This document shows, piece by piece, positions 53,927 through 62,104 of a DNA stretch of 64,000 nt. Position 1 is the first letter of the stretch; every line of letters starts with the position of its first letter. Below the pieces are notes generated by a model. The model was not told the origin of the DNA, made no database searches, and worked only from the letters and a program-made list of their open reading frames with translations. Origin of the DNA: Pseudodesulfovibrio sp. (lineage in GTDB: Bacteria; Desulfobacterota; Desulfovibrionia; Desulfovibrionales; Desulfovibrionaceae); the NCBI GenBank assembly GCA_016342345.1, contig JAEINO010000004.1, positions 79,122 to 143,121 on the forward strand. Reading direction: 5' to 3'. Position numbers and translations under genes: made by a program.

Positions 53927-55289
53927 ATGGGTTTTGAGAGAGAATGGAATGGATGATGGTCAGTCCTTTTTTGAAATCATCCGGGTCATCTGTTCCGGTA
54001 AGGGAAATGCGGGCCGCGGTAGGGGCTGTGGTCTCGCCCACGGTGAATTTTTCCGCGCCAAAGACGTTGACCCCGGCTTGGTGTGCGTGTTTTTCGAACT
54101 GCTGGCCTGTCCATGGCTTGGGCAGGGTCAGCCAGATGAAGAATCCGCTCGGCTTGCCCCTGAAAATGAGTCCTTCCAGCTTGTCGCAGGCAATCATGTA
54201 ACGGCGTGCAGCCTCGGTGCGTTTGAGTTTCACGACTTTGTCCGCAGTGCCATCATTGATCCACATGGCGGCCAGTTCGCTGCTGAGAGGTGGAGCCATC
54301 CATATGGTGTTCAGGACGGACTGGGCCAGGGGCTTGAGAAACGTTTTGGGTGCGACGAGAAAGGCTATCCTCAGCCCTGCGGCCAGGGATTTGGATATAC
54401 CGGCAACATAGACGCTGCGATGGCGAACGCGGCTTCCGACTGGTGACAGGATGCCCGGATGGGTGAGGTCGTAGGCGTCGTCCTCGATGATGATCAGATC
54501 GTGCTTTTCCGCCATATCGGCCATGTGGTCCCGACGTTCTTCGGACATGGTGGCCGTGGTTGGATTGTGTACTCCGGGCATGAGGTAAACGCCCTTGATT
54601 CTGTCCCTGCGGCAGGCGGTGTCCAGGCCTTCCGGGGTCATGCCTTGTTCATCCATGGGAATGGGTACCAGTCGGATATCGAGCATGGCTGCCAGGGTCT
54701 TCATACCAGGATAGGTGAGCGCGTCCGTGGCGATGCGGTCTCCAGGCCGGAACAGGCCGCTGAGACAGCAGGTCAGGCCGTGCTGTGCTCCGGCGCACAC
54801 GATGACATTGTCGGCTTCGGTTTCCAGCCCATATCGCCTTGCCCAGTCAGCACCCGCCTGACGATGTTCCGGCAGGCCACGTGGGTCGGTATAGCGCATG
54901 AATGAGCTGGGGTCCTTGCGTCGGGTTATGCGTCTGAATCCCTTGGAAATGTCGGGGTCCAGGTGATAGAGAGGCGCGATGAGGCCCATCTCCAACATGC
55001 CGGGAATGCTTGGTTCGAATGAGACCATGGTCGTGGATGTCGTGGCGTCAGAGCTCACGAAAGTGCCTCGTCCCACGGTTCCCGATACAAGTCCTCGCTT
55101 TTCGGCCTCGCGGTATCCCCGTGTTACGGTGGAAACGTTTATGCCCAGCGCATCAGCCAGATCCCGGTGGGGAGGCATCCGTTCTCCCGGCCTGAGGAGG
55201 GTGCTTTCTATGTCCCGTTCAATGGCATCGGCCAGCTCCTTGTAGAGCACCCTTCCCTGTCTTGCTATGTGCGGTGTCCATATTGTCAT
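53925..55289 (-). CDS. MocR-type GntR/aminotransferase regulator
   Basis: I start at the ATG at 55289 (GGAAAC upstream); the track's N-terminal 94 residues before it show no domain. The 454-residue protein has a GntR winged HTH (LYKELADAIERDIESTLLRPGERMPPHRDLADALGINVSTVTRGYREAEKRGLVSGTVGRGTFV) and a fold-type-I aminotransferase domain with the PLP lysine in YVAGISKSLAAGLRIAFLV and GVYLMPGVHNPTTATM. MocR proteins use PLP or amino acids as ligands. It faces an RhtB exporter gene across a short region with a direct repeat, so exporter control is likely. Confidence 0.92.
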   Translation of the reverse strand: MTIWTPHIARQGRVLYKELADAIERDIESTLLRPGERMPPHRDLADALGINVSTVTRGYREAEKRGLVSGTVGRGTFVSSDATTSTTMVSFEPSIPGMLEMGLIAPLYHLDPDISKGFRRITRRKDPSSFMRYTDPRGLPEHRQAGADWARRYGLETEADNVIVCAGAQHGLTCCLSGLFRPGDRIATDALTYPGMKTLAAMLDIRLVPIPMDEQGMTPEGLDTACRRDRIKGVYLMPGVHNPTTATMSEERRDHMADMAEKHDLIIIEDDAYDLTHPGILSPVGSRVRHRSVYVAGISKSLAAGLRIAFLVAPKTFLKPLAQSVLNTIWMAPPLSSELAAMWINDGTADKVVKLKRTEAARRYMIACDKLEGLIFRGKPSGFFIWLTLPKPWTGQQFEKHAHQAGVNVFGAEKFTVGETTAPTAARISLTGTDDPDDFKKGLTIIHSILSQNP

Positions 55290-55293
55290 GCAG

Positions 55294-55334
55294 ACAATGT
55301 TTCCATTGACGTCACACAATGTCAACCATACAAG
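55294..55334 (+). promoter_or_regulatory. Direct-repeat operator and promoter between mocR and rhtB
   Basis: ACAATGT occurs at 55294-55300 and 55316-55322, start to start 22 bp (about two helical turns). Direct repeats at this distance are typical of MocR operators. A TTGACG (55306-55311) with TACAAG 17 bases on (55329-55334) gives a candidate promoter for the exporter lying over the repeats. Confidence 0.55.
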
Positions 55335-55410
55335 GCAAGCATCAGGAATTTCCCGAGAGCAAACAGGCTGGTGTGCGCAGGGATTGCGGGCTGGCTGACG
55401 GAGAAAGACG

Positions 55411-56004
55411 ATGACCATTGAGACATACACGGCGTTTGTGTTGTTTGCCATAGTGATGACCGGGACACCCGGCATCGGCAACCTGACCATGATGGGCATA
55501 GGGCAGACCACCGGATTCCGGTCCGCACTCCCGTTTCTTTGCGGTGCCACGGTGGGCATGATCAGTCTCAATGTTCTGGTCAGTCTGGGGCTTGGGGGGC
55601 TGTTTATGGCTTCGCCCTCGGCGGCCTGGGCTTTGAAAATTGTCGGTATGGGATATATTTTCTATCTGGCATGGAAGCTGTTGCACATGCAGTTGTCAGA
55701 AGCCCGGACAGGCAGGCGTTTTACTTTTTTGGAAGGGGTGTTTGTGCATCCGCTCAACCCTAAAAGCTGGGCCATGTCCGTGGTCGGTTTCAGCCAGCTC
55801 GCCGAGCCCTCCGTCCCTCTGGGTCGGCAAATGATGGTTTTTGTCGTCACGTTCATGGTGTTTCAGGTGTCATTTCACAGCCTGTGGGGGTGGGCCGGGT
55901 CCGTGATTTTGCGGACGCTCAAGTCGAAGAGTATACTGACCTGTGTTAATATCTCGTTGGTTTCGGTTATGGTCGGGGCAACCTTGTACGCGCTTTTCGT
56001 ATAG
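55411..56004 (+). CDS. LysE/RhtB-family amino-acid exporter
   Basis: The 197-residue protein has the RhtB pattern: MTIETYTAFVLFAIVMTGTPGIGNLTMMGIGQTTGFRSALPFLCGATVGM at the start, then LYLAW-like IFYLAWKLL and HPLNPKSWAMSVVGF, with six membrane segments. RhtB/LeuE-type exporters remove homoserine, threonine or branched-chain amino acids. The substrate here is not determined. It is divergent from the MocR regulator and has GGAG before the ATG, so the pair is probably an amino-acid-responsive export unit. Confidence 0.9.
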   Translation: MTIETYTAFVLFAIVMTGTPGIGNLTMMGIGQTTGFRSALPFLCGATVGMISLNVLVSLGLGGLFMASPSAAWALKIVGMGYIFYLAWKLLHMQLSEARTGRRFTFLEGVFVHPLNPKSWAMSVVGFSQLAEPSVPLGRQMMVFVVTFMVFQVSFHSLWGWAGSVILRTLKSKSILTCVNISLVSVMVGATLYALFV

Positions 56005-56027
56005 CCGGGCAACGAGTCCGCTTCAGG

Positions 56028-57422
56028 TTAATCGTGTGTGGTGAGCATGTTCTCGGGAAGCACGATTCGGTCAAACTCTTCTGCGCTGATTATCTTTGAT
56101 TCCAGGGCCGATTCCCTTAGGGTGAGCCCCTTTTCATGGGCGTTGAGTGCTATTGCTGCGGTCTTTTCATACCCGAGTACCGGGTTCAGGGCCGTGGCCA
56201 GCATCAGGGATTGCGCAACATGGCCTGTTATGCGCTTTTGATCCGGTTTCATTCCTTTGACAAGATTGATGCGGAAGGAGTGCATCCCCTGCGCCATGGT
56301 GCGGATGGAATTCATCACATTGAAGATGATCAAGGGCTTGCAAACGTTCATTTCCAGACTGCCACCTGCTCCGCCCAGAGAGACGGCCATGTCGTTGGCC
56401 ATTGCCTGTATGGCAATCATGATCAGGGATTCGCATTGGGTCGGATTTGTCTTGCCGGGCATGATTGATGAGCCGGGTTCATTGGCCGGAAGGATCAATT
56501 CTCCGATGCCTGCACGAGGGCCGCATGCCAGCAGGCGGATATCACTTGCAATTTTATGTAATGACACGGCCAGCGTCTTCAGTGTGCCGGAAAGGTGTAC
56601 CAGCCCGTCATGGCTGCCCTGAGCCGCGAATTTGTTTGGGGCGGGGGTAAAGGGCAGGCCTGTGATTTCGGCAATGTGACCGATTGCGCGAGCGTCGAAG
56701 CCCGGATAGGCGTTGATGCCCGTGCCAACGGCAGTGCCGCCCAGAGGGAGTTTGAATATGTCGTCAAGGGAGGCCTTGAGTCGGGCTGTATTATCGATGA
56801 GGAGTTCGGCGTATCCCGAGAATTCCTGCCCCAGGGTGAGCGGCGTGGCATCCTGCATGTGCGTTCGTCCAATCTTGATGATGTCAGCCCATGCCTCGGC
56901 TTTGGCAGCAAGTTCATTGTGCAGGGATTCGGTCGCCGGGATCAGGTCGTGAACCATGGCAGTGGCCGCAGCCATGCACATGGCAGACGGGAAGGTGTCG
57001 TTGGTGGATTGGGCCAAGTTGACGTGATCGTTGGGGTGGACCGGTGTCTTGCTGCCCAGAGGATGGCCCGCAAGTTGGGAGCACCGGTTGGCGATAACTT
57101 CATTGACGTTCATGTTGAACTGTGTGCCGCTGCCGGAAATCCAGACGGGCAGGGGAAACATGGAGTCATGTTCACCGGTCATGATCTCTTCGCAGGCTCG
57201 GATTATCAGGTCCTTCCTTTCCGTGGACAGTTTTTCTGTTTCGTGGTTGGTCAGGGCGCAACTCTTCTTGAGTATGGCGTATGCGCTGATCATTTCGTGA
57301 GGCATGGGATCATTTCCCATGGCGAAAAGGTCAAGAGCGCGTTGCGTCTGCGCTCCCCACAGTGCGTTTGCAGGGACATTCACAATGCCGAGGCTGTCTG
57401 TTTCCGCTCTGACGTTGCTCAT
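56028..57422 (-). CDS. fumC: Fumarate hydratase class II
   Basis: FumC interconverts fumarate and malate without an Fe-S cluster. The 464-residue enzyme is of normal length, with [81 protein letters not shown] (active-site His) and the signature [19 protein letters not shown] stands before the ATG. It is monocistronic by layout; the convergent exporter gene ends 24 bases before its stop. In sulfate reducers it serves the incomplete TCA or fumarate/malate branch. Confidence 0.95.
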   Translation of the reverse strand: MSNVRAETDSLGIVNVPANALWGAQTQRALDLFAMGNDPMPHEMISAYAILKKSCALTNHETEKLSTERKDLIIRACEEIMTGEHDSMFPLPVWISGSGTQFNMNVNEVIANRCSQLAGHPLGSKTPVHPNDHVNLAQSTNDTFPSAMCMAAATAMVHDLIPATESLHNELAAKAEAWADIIKIGRTHMQDATPLTLGQEFSGYAELLIDNTARLKASLDDIFKLPLGGTAVGTGINAYPGFDARAIGHIAEITGLPFTPAPNKFAAQGSHDGLVHLSGTLKTLAVSLHKIASDIRLLACGPRAGIGELILPANEPGSSIMPGKTNPTQCESLIMIAIQAMANDMAVSLGGAGGSLEMNVCKPLIIFNVMNSIRTMAQGMHSFRINLVKGMKPDQKRITGHVAQSLMLATALNPVLGYEKTAAIALNAHEKGLTLRESALESKIISAEEFDRIVLPENMLTTHD

Positions 57423-57500
57423 GGGATTCTCCGGACAGGTTATGGTTGTTCATCCTTGTAGTGGACCCGGTCGGGGAGAGATGTCAAATGAGGGAAAGGG

Positions 57501-57531
57501 AAAAGGGCCTCGAACATTCGTCCGAAGCCCC
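57501..57531 (-). terminator. Terminator downstream of the SulP phosphorelay operon
   Basis: Read on the minus strand, GGGCTTCG and CGAGGCCC form an 8-bp stem (one G-T pair) with a 10-base loop, followed by TTTT. It lies about 90 bases past the last receiver gene, before fumC. Confidence 0.7.
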
Positions 57532-57566
57532 TTGATAAGCCGGTTTGCTGCCATGAAGCGTTCCTT

Positions 57567-57620
57567 GCCAGCCTTATTTGGTGACAAGGGCAAGCCATGG
57601 CTGGCTCATGTAAGGCTGGC
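57567..57620. repeat. 10-bp inverted repeat at the end of the operon
   Basis: GCCAGCCTTA (57567-57576) and TAAGGCTGGC (57611-57620) are perfect reverse complements separated by 34 bases; the inner part also holds the palindrome AGCCATGGCT. It abuts the stop codon of the last receiver gene. Function unknown; perhaps an RNA 3'-end structure. Confidence 0.5.
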
Positions 57621-58048
57621 TACCATCCCTTGCTGGCGAGGATATCCTTGACCTTGCTTTCGGATTTCTTTTCCACAAGCAGCATTTTCTTGGCCTGGGC
57701 CTTCTTGATCTTTTCGGTTAGGGAATCGATGTCAGCCGGCTTTTCCATGAAATCCATGGCGCCGAGTTTCATGGCTTCTATGCCCGCTTCCAGAGTGGCC
57801 TGGCCGGTCAGGAGGATGACCTGCAGATCAGGACGACGTGCCTTGATGGCCTTGAGCATTTCAATGCCATTCATGCCCGGCATTTGCAGGTCGAGCACGA
57901 TGGCGTCGTATTCTTCTTCTTCCACTGCGCTGACCGCATTTTCGGATGTCTGGGCCGTGTTGACCTCCATGCCTCTGACGCGCATTCTTTCAGACAGGTT
58001 CTCCAGGAATTCCGCTTCGTCGTCGATGAGCAATACTTTTTCAGTCAT
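57620..58048 (-). CDS. Single-domain response regulator with basic tail
   Basis: The 142-residue protein is one receiver domain (1-120): VLLIDDEAEFLENL, the phospho-acceptor Asp in YDAIVLDLQMPGMNGIEML, the Thr in VILLTGQ, and the Lys in DFMEKPAD. A short Lys-rich tail follows (KKAQAKKMLLVEKKSESKVKDILASKGW) without an output domain. It is the last gene of the SulP operon, after a ChpT-like protein, with an AAGGAGATATAC-type ribosome site. It most likely works as a phosphate sink or as a stand-alone signalling receiver. Confidence 0.92.
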   Translation of the reverse strand: MTEKVLLIDDEAEFLENLSERMRVRGMEVNTAQTSENAVSAVEEEEYDAIVLDLQMPGMNGIEMLKAIKARRPDLQVILLTGQATLEAGIEAMKLGAMDFMEKPADIDSLTEKIKKAQAKKMLLVEKKSESKVKDILASKGW

Positions 58049-58093
58049 TGTATATCTCCTTAAAAAGTAAAAGAGTGTATGTTTATGAGGTTC

Positions 58094-58735
58094 CTACGCC
58101 GTTTTTTTGAGAAACAGCTCAAGAACCCCGTCCTTTTCATTGTTCGTTATTGTGGCGTTCATCTGCTTTGCCAGTTCAGCAAACGCAGTGTCGTTTTCCA
58201 ATGTTATTACCTGCCCGGAGGAGGATATTGTGAATGTCGCACCGTCTGTCGAAGGTCTGGCTGCCACGGTCAAGACACTGCCTTGAGTCATGGTATCCAG
58301 TGCTGCGGCGATCACGCCGTGCAGCAGTCGCATCAGGTCAAATGGGCATACCAGAGCCGTTGCCGGTTCGCATTTGCCCTGTTCAAGTCCTATCTGTTTC
58401 ATGTCGGCCATGCGTGTGGACAGGGCCACGGTCAGGCCGAGGGTTTCCTCCAGGTTCACTTCCTTGGCACCCTCGTCCATTGAATGGGCAAAGGCGTTCA
58501 TGTTCTTGATGATATCATCGCCGCGTCGGATTTGTCCCTGAATGGATTTGGCAACCCGTTTCAATCGTTCCGGCTCGATGGGCATGCCCTTTTCCGACAT
58601 GAGCGTGAGGTCTTCGACCAACCCGGCGGCTTCGTTGATCACGGCAAAGACGTTCTTGATTTCATGGGACGCCGAAGCATTGATCTTTCCGAAGAATTGC
58701 AGATCATCGCGGCTGTTGGATGTGGTTGGTGTCAT
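58094..58735 (-). CDS. ChpT/Spo0B-like phosphotransferase (kinase-derived)
   Basis: The 213-residue protein starts like a histidine kinase dimerisation domain: FFGKINASASHEIKNVFAVINEAAGLVEDL, with His24 as candidate phospho-acceptor. The following domain keeps the size of an HATPase but the N box is LLHGVIAAALD and no D-x-G-x-G or G-T-G-L-G motif is visible, so it probably cannot bind ATP. This layout is that of ChpT- or Spo0B-type phosphotransferases, which shuttle phosphate between receivers. It sits between two single-domain receivers in the operon. An AAGGAGC precedes the ATG. An inactive kinase is the alternative. Confidence 0.75.
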   Translation of the reverse strand: MTPTTSNSRDDLQFFGKINASASHEIKNVFAVINEAAGLVEDLTLMSEKGMPIEPERLKRVAKSIQGQIRRGDDIIKNMNAFAHSMDEGAKEVNLEETLGLTVALSTRMADMKQIGLEQGKCEPATALVCPFDLMRLLHGVIAAALDTMTQGSVLTVAARPSTDGATFTISSSGQVITLENDTAFAELAKQMNATITNNEKDGVLELFLKKTA

Positions 58736-58757
58736 TGGTTGCTCCTTGTCCCGGCCC

Positions 58758-59108
58758 TTATCGGGTCGCCTCTTCGATCTTGGAGATAAGGTCTTCTATT
58801 CGAATGGGCTTGATCAGATACGATTCGGCTTCTGCCGATCCTGCCTCGAAATCCGACACTGACCCGTGACCGGAAAGAAAGATGAATTTCATGGGCGGAC
58901 ATATGACCGAAAGCTGGCGTCGCAGTTCCAGACCGTTCAGCTTGGGCATTTTCATGTCGAGCACGGCAATGTCGTATTCGCATTGACGTGCCATGCCGAG
59001 GGCCTTTTCTCCGCTGTCGGTCCAGTCTGCATCAATTCCGCGCAGGGAAAGCCTTTCTGCCATGGCAGAGACAAGCTCCACCTCATCGTCAACCAGTAGT
59101 ATTTTCAT
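58758..59108 (-). CDS. Single-domain response regulator
   Basis: I start at the ATG at 59108 (GAGG upstream), giving a compact 116-residue receiver: ILLVDDEVELVSAM, acceptor Asp in YDIAVLDMKMPKLNGLEL, Ser in FIFLSGHGS and Lys in SYLIKPIRIEDL. The DFEAGSAEAE segment replaces the usual hydrophobic alpha4 region. It overlaps the end of the kinase gene by 20 bases, so kinase and receiver are translationally coupled and the kinase is its likely phosphodonor. Confidence 0.9.
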   Translation of the reverse strand: MKILLVDDEVELVSAMAERLSLRGIDADWTDSGEKALGMARQCEYDIAVLDMKMPKLNGLELRRQLSVICPPMKFIFLSGHGSVSDFEAGSAEAESYLIKPIRIEDLISKIEEATR

Positions 59109-60840
59109 TATCGTTAGCCTCTCTTGGCGTGGCATTCAGGGGCATGGTTATGGTAAAGGTCGTGCCTTTACCCACCTGACTATCGACGGTCATGGTTCCA
59201 CCCAGTTCCTGGATCAAACCGTATGTTATCGAGAGTCCGAGTCCTGTGCCACCAGTTTTTTTCTTTGTGGAGAAAAACGGATCAAAAATGCGTTTCTTGT
59301 CAGCTTCCGGGATGCCGCAGCCATCATCTTCCACAGCAAAGACAAGGGTTTTATCAGTTTTTTTGTGGGCGGAAATGGAAAGCTTGCCCCCGTCGTTCAT
59401 GGCCTGGAATGCATTGTTGACCAGATTGAGGAAAATCTGCTGCAATTTGCCACGATCGGATACGAATTTCGGAAGGTCTTCCGGAATATCCATCTTGATG
59501 ACAATGCTACGGTACTCGGCTTCTTTTTGCAGGAATCCGATGACTTCCTCAGCCAGATTCTTGAAGCGGATGCTCTCTTCGCGAACGTCAATATGGCGCG
59601 CAAAGCTCAGGAGTCGCTTGGTGATTTTTCCGCATCTTTCCACTGAAGCGATGATCGAATTGATGTTTGCCTGCAACCGTCGATCATGGGCATATTCTTT
59701 CTTGTAGTAGAAGAGGTCGTTTATGAGTCCGGCTTTTTCGTTGATGATGGCCAGTGGGTTGTTGATTTCATGTGCCACGCCAGCTGCCAGCCGTCCGATG
59801 GAGGCCATGCGGTTGGTGTGTTCCATCTGATGCAGGGTTCGCGCCCTGATCTGGTCTGCGATGTAGATCTTGTCAACCATGTAGGTTGCCACGCCTACAA
59901 TGACCACGAGGATGAGGGCGATGCTAATGGCCAGCATCCAGAAAAGCTCGATCCTGATGGTTTCCCACGGCTTCATGAGTACCCTGTTCTTCTTGATCAC
60001 CAGAACGATGAACGGGGAATCGTGGATGTAGGCATAGCCCACGGTGTAATCAACGTTGTTCTTGCCGGTTAACTGTTGAACGCTCGTCTTTTCCGAATAT
60101 CCCGGTATGGGCAGATCGACTTCGGACAGGAGTTTGCCATGCCATTTGGAAGGCGTCTGAAGGATGCCCTTGCGATCCACGACAAATGCTTCACCTTCGT
60201 TTGGCAGATCAAGGGAAGACAGGATTGTGTTGAACTGTCCGGTGTCCAGGGTGGCCCGAAGCACGTAGTTCATGCCGGTCTTCTTGTCTGTTACTCTCTG
60301 GGCAATGATCAGGTGCGGTTCTCCGCGAAATCCGAGAAATACGCCACTGGTGTATGATCCCAGTTCCAGGGTTTTCCTGAACCATTCCTGTTCGCTGTAG
60401 TTGCGTCCGAGCAATTCGTATGGGCCAATGTAGGCAACCTGTTGCCCCTGCCCGTCGATGAGCCCTATATCCACGAAGCCGCCAAAGCTATTCTTCATGG
60501 AATCCAGGATGGAGGTGAGGTTTTTCGGGTTGCTCAGGCTTTTGACACCCAAATAATTAACCAGGAAGTTTAAGGCATTGTCGCGTTCGTTCAGGAAGGA
60601 GGCGATGGTCCTGCGGGTATTGGATGTGGTTCTCGCCGTGCGCAGGAGACTATCCGATTCAATGGAATTCCGGGTGACGTTGTAGTCGATGAAAGTCATG
60701 ATCAACAGTGGGACAAGGGCGACCACAGCCAGTAGCATTATGGCCAATCGCCAGGTACGCCTGTAGTTGAACAGGCTCTTTGGACCTGTGCTGGTGTCTG
60801 TGTCCCAGAACTGTGGTTTGACTTTGTTTAATATCGACAT
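59089..60840 (-). CDS. Cache-domain sensor histidine kinase
   Basis: I prefer the ATG at 60840 (GGGTGACG upstream; 583 residues) to the track's 60858. TM1 lies at about 32-52, a periplasmic Cache domain at about 55-295 (FGGFVDIGLIDGQGQQVAYIGPYEL, YSEQEWFRKTLELGSYTSGVFLG, GEAFVVDRKGILQTP) and TM2 at about 308-332. The kinase core is HisKA with ASIGRLAAGVAHEINNPLAIINEKAG and an HATPase with NLVNNAFQAMNDGG, DDGCGIPEADK and GGTGLGLSITYG. It senses a small periplasmic ligand and feeds the receivers next to it. It is in a tight operon, 21 bases after the pseudo-kinase/receiver gene. Confidence 0.93.
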   Translation of the reverse strand: MSILNKVKPQFWDTDTSTGPKSLFNYRRTWRLAIMLLAVVALVPLLIMTFIDYNVTRNSIESDSLLRTARTTSNTRRTIASFLNERDNALNFLVNYLGVKSLSNPKNLTSILDSMKNSFGGFVDIGLIDGQGQQVAYIGPYELLGRNYSEQEWFRKTLELGSYTSGVFLGFRGEPHLIIAQRVTDKKTGMNYVLRATLDTGQFNTILSSLDLPNEGEAFVVDRKGILQTPSKWHGKLLSEVDLPIPGYSEKTSVQQLTGKNNVDYTVGYAYIHDSPFIVLVIKKNRVLMKPWETIRIELFWMLAISIALILVVIVGVATYMVDKIYIADQIRARTLHQMEHTNRMASIGRLAAGVAHEINNPLAIINEKAGLINDLFYYKKEYAHDRRLQANINSIIASVERCGKITKRLLSFARHIDVREESIRFKNLAEEVIGFLQKEAEYRSIVIKMDIPEDLPKFVSDRGKLQQIFLNLVNNAFQAMNDGGKLSISAHKKTDKTLVFAVEDDGCGIPEADKKRIFDPFFSTKKKTGGTGLGLSITYGLIQELGGTMTVDSQVGKGTTFTITMPLNATPREANDNENTTG

Positions 60841-60861
60841 GACGTCACCCGGTTTCATGAT

Positions 60862-62079
60862 TTATTTGGCGGCCTGGATTTTATCGTTTGCAGCCTTGAG
60901 CGTCTTGCTCAGGACGTCTATGTCCACTGGCTTGTGCAAGTAGGCAAAGGCTCCGAGTCCCATGCAGACCTCGCGGTCTTTTTCCGAGCCGTGTCCGGTA
61001 AGGATGATGACTTCGATGTTCGGGTGTTCGCTCTTGACGCGGCGCAGAACTTCGATGCCGTCAATGCCGGGCATCTTGAGGTCGAGGATCATGACTTCAG
61101 GCTCGTCTTCTTCCACCAGTCCCAGTGCGGATTCCCCATCGTAGACCACGGCGGAACCCATGTCGCGCATCATCAACCGTTCGGACAGGGTCTGGACAAA
61201 CTCGCGTTCGTCATCGACCAGTAACACCTTGGATGGGATTTCAAAGTCCACCCTGCGGTAGATGTCCGTCTGATGGTATCCCTTGCCCACGCCTGTGCTG
61301 ACGGTATTTACGCCGTCTATCCCGGAAACGATGTCGGTCAGATCCCGTTCCAGCTTTTCCAGCATGAGTACGTGTTTGTTGATGGTCAGAGTGACCGCAC
61401 CATTCTTGGCCGAGACCACGACGTTGTGACCTTCGGTAGCCAGGACGGTTTCGACCTTGGCAGCCAGCAGGAAGTCTTCGACTGCGGCGCGGGAAGCGTC
61501 GGAGTTCTGGATGGCGACATTGGCGAGTTGTTCCACTATGAGATCGGCACTTTTTTCAACGCCGGTGGAACCCACGGGTACGATGATGTCGTAGAGTCTC
61601 TTTGCCCAGGGGTCATCGGAACTCTTGAGGGTCTTTACCCAGGCAATTCTGTCCTCGTCATCCTTGTGGATGAGTTTGAGGGCATGTTTTTCCGCATATC
61701 CTTCTTCGCGTTCGGCAACGCCAAGACGTTCTTTCATTTCCGAGATGAGGCAGACTTTGAGTATGTGTGCGATTTCCGGTGCGGGAAGCTGGGAAACGAA
61801 GCCGGAGAAGAGCAGATTGTCTCCGTCCTTGAGCTTGTTGGCCATGGCCAGACGCATCCAGGCGATGGCTTGTTCCTTTTCCCGGCTGAAGGTGTTGAAT
61901 ACGGATGCCTTGGCCTGGAAAGCTCGTGCAATCTTGCCCTCGGCCATGCCGGAGAGCTTTGCTGCATCGGCGACGATTTCCTGGTCCGAGACCAGACGAT
62001 ATCCGGCGGAGTCGAGGACTCTTTTTACCACGACTCCGGCTTCACAAAATAAACCGTTGAATACTGTTATGACGGACAT
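60862..62079 (-). CDS. Degenerate cytidylate-kinase-like, BON-like and receiver fusion
   Basis: The 405-residue protein has three parts. Residues 1-200 resemble the cytidylate-kinase-like family (VITVFNGLFCEAGVVVKRVLDSAGYRLVSDQEIVADAA; ILKVCLISEMKERLGVAEREEGYAEKHALKLIHKDDEDRIAWVK), but the P-loop glycines and Lys/Ser are missing, so nucleotide phosphorylation is unlikely. Residues about 210-275 look like a BON domain (VVVSAKNGAVTLTIN, IVSGIDGVNTV). Residues 285-400 are a full receiver (VLLVDDEREFVQTL, VMILDLKMPGIDGIEVL, VIILTGHG, AYLHKPVD). AGGGAG precedes the ATG. It follows the SulP gene by 25 bases and precedes the kinase by 21. Confidence 0.82.
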   Translation of the reverse strand: MSVITVFNGLFCEAGVVVKRVLDSAGYRLVSDQEIVADAAKLSGMAEGKIARAFQAKASVFNTFSREKEQAIAWMRLAMANKLKDGDNLLFSGFVSQLPAPEIAHILKVCLISEMKERLGVAEREEGYAEKHALKLIHKDDEDRIAWVKTLKSSDDPWAKRLYDIIVPVGSTGVEKSADLIVEQLANVAIQNSDASRAAVEDFLLAAKVETVLATEGHNVVVSAKNGAVTLTINKHVLMLEKLERDLTDIVSGIDGVNTVSTGVGKGYHQTDIYRRVDFEIPSKVLLVDDEREFVQTLSERLMMRDMGSAVVYDGESALGLVEEDEPEVMILDLKMPGIDGIEVLRRVKSEHPNIEVIILTGHGSEKDREVCMGLGAFAYLHKPVDIDVLSKTLKAANDKIQAAK

Positions 62080-62104
62080 TATGTACTCCCTTTTCCTTGT
62101 TTCC

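Noticed and set aside
56595-57461. Plus-strand ORF of 288 residues
   Set aside because: Antisense to fumC, whose signatures are complete.
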